57,562 bases of DNA from Candidatus Thalassarchaeaceae archaeon (GTDB taxonomy: Archaea > Thermoplasmatota > Poseidoniia > Poseidoniales > Thalassarchaeaceae): assembly GCA_030745885.1 (NCBI GenBank), contig JASLNR010000050.1:1-57562 (forward strand), read 5' to 3'. Each line of letters opens with the position of its first letter. The stretch's first letter is position 1. Position numbers and translations under genes: made by a program. This document shows, one piece after another, positions 54,912 to 57,562 of the stretch. Below the pieces are notes generated by a model. That model ran no database searches and was not told where the DNA came from. It worked only from the letters and a program-made list of their open reading frames with translations.

Positions 54912-57562
54912 ATGAGGGACTTCGCCCGTGTCGCGGACTTTCTAGTGCCGAGGAGCGGTCAGACCCATTTCATCGTCCTCGTCATCTCTCTGCTGATGCT
55001 TCCCGGACTATTGGCTACCTTCTCCCCCATAGACGTCGAATCATACAGCCTCGAGTCTCCTGAGCTCGACGCCAACGAGGTCCTGAGGGAGGAGTTCACG
55101 GCTGCGGGCAACCTTTGGGCCTTCGGGATTTTCGTTCGAGACTCCGAGCACTTTGGCGAGGCTGGCTCAGAAGCCCCAATGATCGCCGGCTACACTGGAA
55201 AGGGATGGGGTCTTGAAGAGCCGTCCGGGGGAATCCTGAACCTCACCGTGCTCAGGGAGATTGACACCAAGGCATCCATCATGCGGCAGCACGAAATATC
55301 TGAGTTCTACCTCCCTCTTGCCTCTGAGATCACTGGAGTGCCGACTATCGGCGCCCTAGATCTTGCTACCGACTTCAGGGCCTTCATGTCAGGTTCTTCC
55401 GTTCTCACAAACCCTAGGATAGACCCGCAGACGTTCACGATGGCACCGGCCCCAACCAATTGGAGCGACTGCGGTGACCTAGAGTGCCTTTCCTTCGATG
55501 ACCCCGAGGTAACCCAAGCCCATATCGACCTAGCCGCTCACAGGATGGCAAACAACAGCGACGGTACCTTCCTTCGCTTCCTCTCAAATGATCGTGCCTT
55601 CCTATCTGACCCGACCAGTGATGTCATCGGCCCGATAGGCGGAAAGATGCAGGATAACGGCACAATAACCTCCGAGCAGTGGGGCCCGGGACGTTGGTCC
55701 GCCTCGGCGGCGTGGCTCCTCGTAAACTTCGATAGGCACTCCATGCAGAATAACGGGTGGAGTTTCTCGTGGCTAAATTCCAGCTCTGAGTTCGGCTACA
55801 AGTGGGACGGCGTAAATCTGGATACCAAACCAGTGCTGAATACCGTTGAGGGGTGCCGCGAGGGTGCCGAGGCAGGAGAAGACCCATGCTCAGTAGAATG
55901 GCTATACCTAGCTCTCGAGGAAGAGCTGCGGGCAAGCGACGACAAGGTGGTGACGTTGATGCTGGCAGAGAGCATCAACGTCGAGATCAACCGAGAACTG
56001 CTCTCTAGCGCATACCTTCTAGCCATCATGGCTGTGGTGGTCGTACTCCTGCTATGGTTCAGCCTGCGAAGGGCATCCGACGTCGGGATAGTGTGTGTAG
56101 GGCTGGTGCTCTCACTGCTGTGGATGCAGGGGCTGATAGGTTGGGCTATGATTTTCGGTCAGAAATTTGAGTTGGAGATAATCTTCCGCTCCCAGTTCTC
56201 TAACCTCCTGCCCATCCTGGTTCTCGCACTCGGGATCGATGACAGCCTTCACGCACTTCACCGGTACAAGGAAGAGAGGCGCGCGGGGATGGCTCCGAAG
56301 CAGGCTGCTCACACATCGATCAGAAGGGTGGGTCGAGCCATCCTGCTGACATCTTCGACTACGATCATGGCGTTCATGGCCAATTTAACCTCCAGCATAG
56401 CGGCCTTGCGATCTTTCGGAATCGAGGCTGGTTTGGGTGTCCTCTCCGCTTTCATACTCACCGGGCTGTGGGTGCCATTGGTCAGACTAGACCTAGACCT
56501 CTGGATGGAGTCCCGAGGCAAGCTGCAGGAGGAGCGCGAGGGAATCATCCACATGATTCCCGAGTCCTGGCTCGCATCCGTAACCACGGGCTCGGCCCGA
56601 TTTGGGCCATTAGTCGCAGCACTCGCCATCCTAATCACGCTCATTGCAAGCCCCTTGATGCTCTCTCTTGAGGGCGACTTTCAAGTCGAGGACTTCCTCG
56701 AGGCGGATTCGGATCTCGCAGTCGGGATTGGATTGATCAACGAGCGATTCAGCGACGAGGGAGAGCCCGGGTTCATTCTCGTGGAGGGGGACATGGCCAA
56801 CCCGAGGGTGATCGTGGCCCTCGGCGAGTTGCGCAGCAACTTGAATTCCCACGGGCCCGGCGACCCAGACCAGATTTCGCGCTTGCCGACAGGAGAGGTC
56901 GAGCTTCGGGCAATAGACGGAATATTGATCATTGCCAAGGCAGCAATGGCTTGGAATATCACCCCATTCACAGAGGCCGGTTGGGACCCATCGGCAGATG
57001 ACGGGGGATTGGGGTGCGACAAAGACCCGCTCGGACTTCCTTCGTTGGAAGACCGCGACTGCGTGCTGTTCCTCTATGGATTCGTCCTCACCCGAGGTGT
57101 GCCCGAGAGCGGCGGATATCCGCCCCTCCTACCGAGCACCACAGCGGAGTTCATCCAATCTGCCGAGCCTCTCGACTTCGAACGTCCTTGGCTGACTGAG
57201 TCGGGGGGGACCCCGCACTACCCCAGAGCCTCCCTGCGCTACGGCCTCTCGAGTCCGGAGCAGTTTGCTCTGGTCGAGCCGGCGCTTGCACAGCTCGAGG
57301 ACGACATGGCCCCCCTCCAGGAACTCTCGCGGACCCCCCTCCGCGATCGTAGTGACGTCTCGCAAGCCTATTCCGACGAGGAGTATCCCATTACCTGGGC
57401 GATTCCCACCGGTGAACCGGTAATACGCTTCGTAGCGGCTGACTCCATGCAGGACGAGATGCAGGGCACCCTCCTGCTGGGAGTGATATTCTGCATGTTC
57501 ACGCTGTGGTGGGGCTTTCGGGAGGAGGTTCCCGTCAGGCAGCGCTGGGAAGAGGGGATGGA
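54912..57562 (+). CDS. RND/MMPL-superfamily membrane protein, 3' end beyond window
   Basis: An open frame of 883 codons from ATG 54912 to the window edge. It starts with one helix (HFIVLVISLLMLPGLLATF), then a large exterior domain (about 40-355), then a membrane block (YLLAIMAVVVVLLLWFSL..., LLPILVLALGIDDSLHALHRYKEERRAG, TSSTTIMAFMANLTSS), the GxxxD and acidic pair typical of RND/MMPL/sterol-sensing proteins. A second helix (about 560) and a second exterior domain repeat the plan, and the last visible residues enter the second membrane block (GTLLLGVIFCMFTLWWGF). It probably moves lipids or hydrophobic compounds with the proton gradient. The end of the gene lies outside the window. Confidence 0.8.
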   Translation, partial: MRDFARVADFLVPRSGQTHFIVLVISLLMLPGLLATFSPIDVESYSLESPELDANEVLREEFTAAGNLWAFGIFVRDSEHFGEAGSEAPMIAGYTGKGWGLEEPSGGILNLTVLREIDTKASIMRQHEISEFYLPLASEITGVPTIGALDLATDFRAFMSGSSVLTNPRIDPQTFTMAPAPTNWSDCGDLECLSFDDPEVTQAHIDLAAHRMANNSDGTFLRFLSNDRAFLSDPTSDVIGPIGGKMQDNGTITSEQWGPGRWSASAAWLLVNFDRHSMQNNGWSFSWLNSSSEFGYKWDGVNLDTKPVLNTVEGCREGAEAGEDPCSVEWLYLALEEELRASDDKVVTLMLAESINVEINRELLSSAYLLAIMAVVVVLLLWFSLRRASDVGIVCVGLVLSLLWMQGLIGWAMIFGQKFELEIIFRSQFSNLLPILVLALGIDDSLHALHRYKEERRAGMAPKQAAHTSIRRVGRAILLTSSTTIMAFMANLTSSIAALRSFGIEAGLGVLSAFILTGLWVPLVRLDLDLWMESRGKLQEEREGIIHMIPESWLASVTTGSARFGPLVAALAILITLIASPLMLSLEGDFQVEDFLEADSDLAVGIGLINERFSDEGEPGFILVEGDMANPRVIVALGELRSNLNSHGPGDPDQISRLPTGEVELRAIDGILIIAKAAMAWNITPFTEAGWDPSADDGGLGCDKDPLGLPSLEDRDCVLFLYGFVLTRGVPESGGYPPLLPSTTAEFIQSAEPLDFERPWLTESGGTPHYPRASLRYGLSSPEQFALVEPALAQLEDDMAPLQELSRTPLRDRSDVSQAYSDEEYPITWAIPTGEPVIRFVAADSMQDEMQGTLLLGVIFCMFTLWWGFREEVPVRQRWEEGM

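Overview
The window reads as a chromosomal segment of a GC-rich marine euryarchaeon, most likely Marine Group II (Poseidoniia/Thalassarchaea). The archaeal assignment rests on an eL40 gene, an eL41-like mini-gene, UPF0147, membrane-anchored LonB, an AbrB-PhoU regulator, a SAMP-type ubiquitin-like protein, archaeal-type AspRS and TrmI, and a glutamate synthase split into domain-sized genes. The MGII assignment is an inference from the peptide-import gene set, the calcium-loop-rich secreted proteins and overall gene style; no rRNA is present to confirm it. Genes are tightly packed, often with 4-nt GTGA/ATGA overlaps, GTG/TTG starts are common, and four tRNA genes all encode their CCA end.

Layout. 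1-3 kb: PrsW-like membrane protease, zinc-ribbon miniprotein and an FAD amine oxidase. 3-8.6 kb: three-gene glutamate-synthase-like operon. 8.7-10.4 kb: MFS transporter and a small membrane protein. 10.4-18.5 kb: complete five-gene oligopeptide ABC importer (dppABCDF order on the minus strand), in which the DppD ATPase is interrupted by two blocks of transmembrane helices and the DppC permease carries a large extracellular and a large membrane insertion. 18.6-22.6 kb: tRNA-Ala, SprT-like protease, tRNA-Arg, small membrane protein, eL41-like gene, secreted Asp-box protein, SAMP, tRNA-Ser and AIM24. 22.6-28.2 kb: Cas4-like nuclease with OB folds, radical SAM protein, pdxT, serC, deoC and tRNA-Val. 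28.3-31.2 kb: thioredoxin-CcdA fusion and two tandem thymidylate-kinase homologues. 31.3-34.5 kb: AbrB-PhoU regulator divergent from a PiT phosphate permease fused to a PhoU-like (DUF47) domain. 34.5-38.3 kb: PAP2 protein, sodium/solute symporter and P5C dehydrogenase. 38.4-46.2 kb: housekeeping and catabolic genes (purA, eL40, class V aminotransferase with an apparent frameshift, UPF0147, asparaginase, MFS, lonB). 46.2-57.6 kb: giant secreted thioredoxin/Ig-like protein, TrmI, AspRS, amidohydrolase, FAH-family enzyme, DnaJ-like chaperone and the 5' part of an RND/MMPL protein.

Together the genes fit a protein-degrading heterotroph: import of peptides (Dpp) and amino acids (SSS symporter), their breakdown (P5C dehydrogenase, asparaginase, D-amino-acid-oxidase-like enzyme, aminotransferase), nitrogen assimilation (glutamate synthase), phosphate uptake with dedicated regulation, and extracytoplasmic disulfide chemistry (Trx-CcdA, secreted Trx protein). 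The most unusual feature is the Dpp system: conserved ATPase motifs in DppD are intact but separated by 2 and then about 4 predicted membrane helices, which would make the nucleotide-binding domain itself an integral membrane protein. All assignments were made by eye from sequence; no database search was run.
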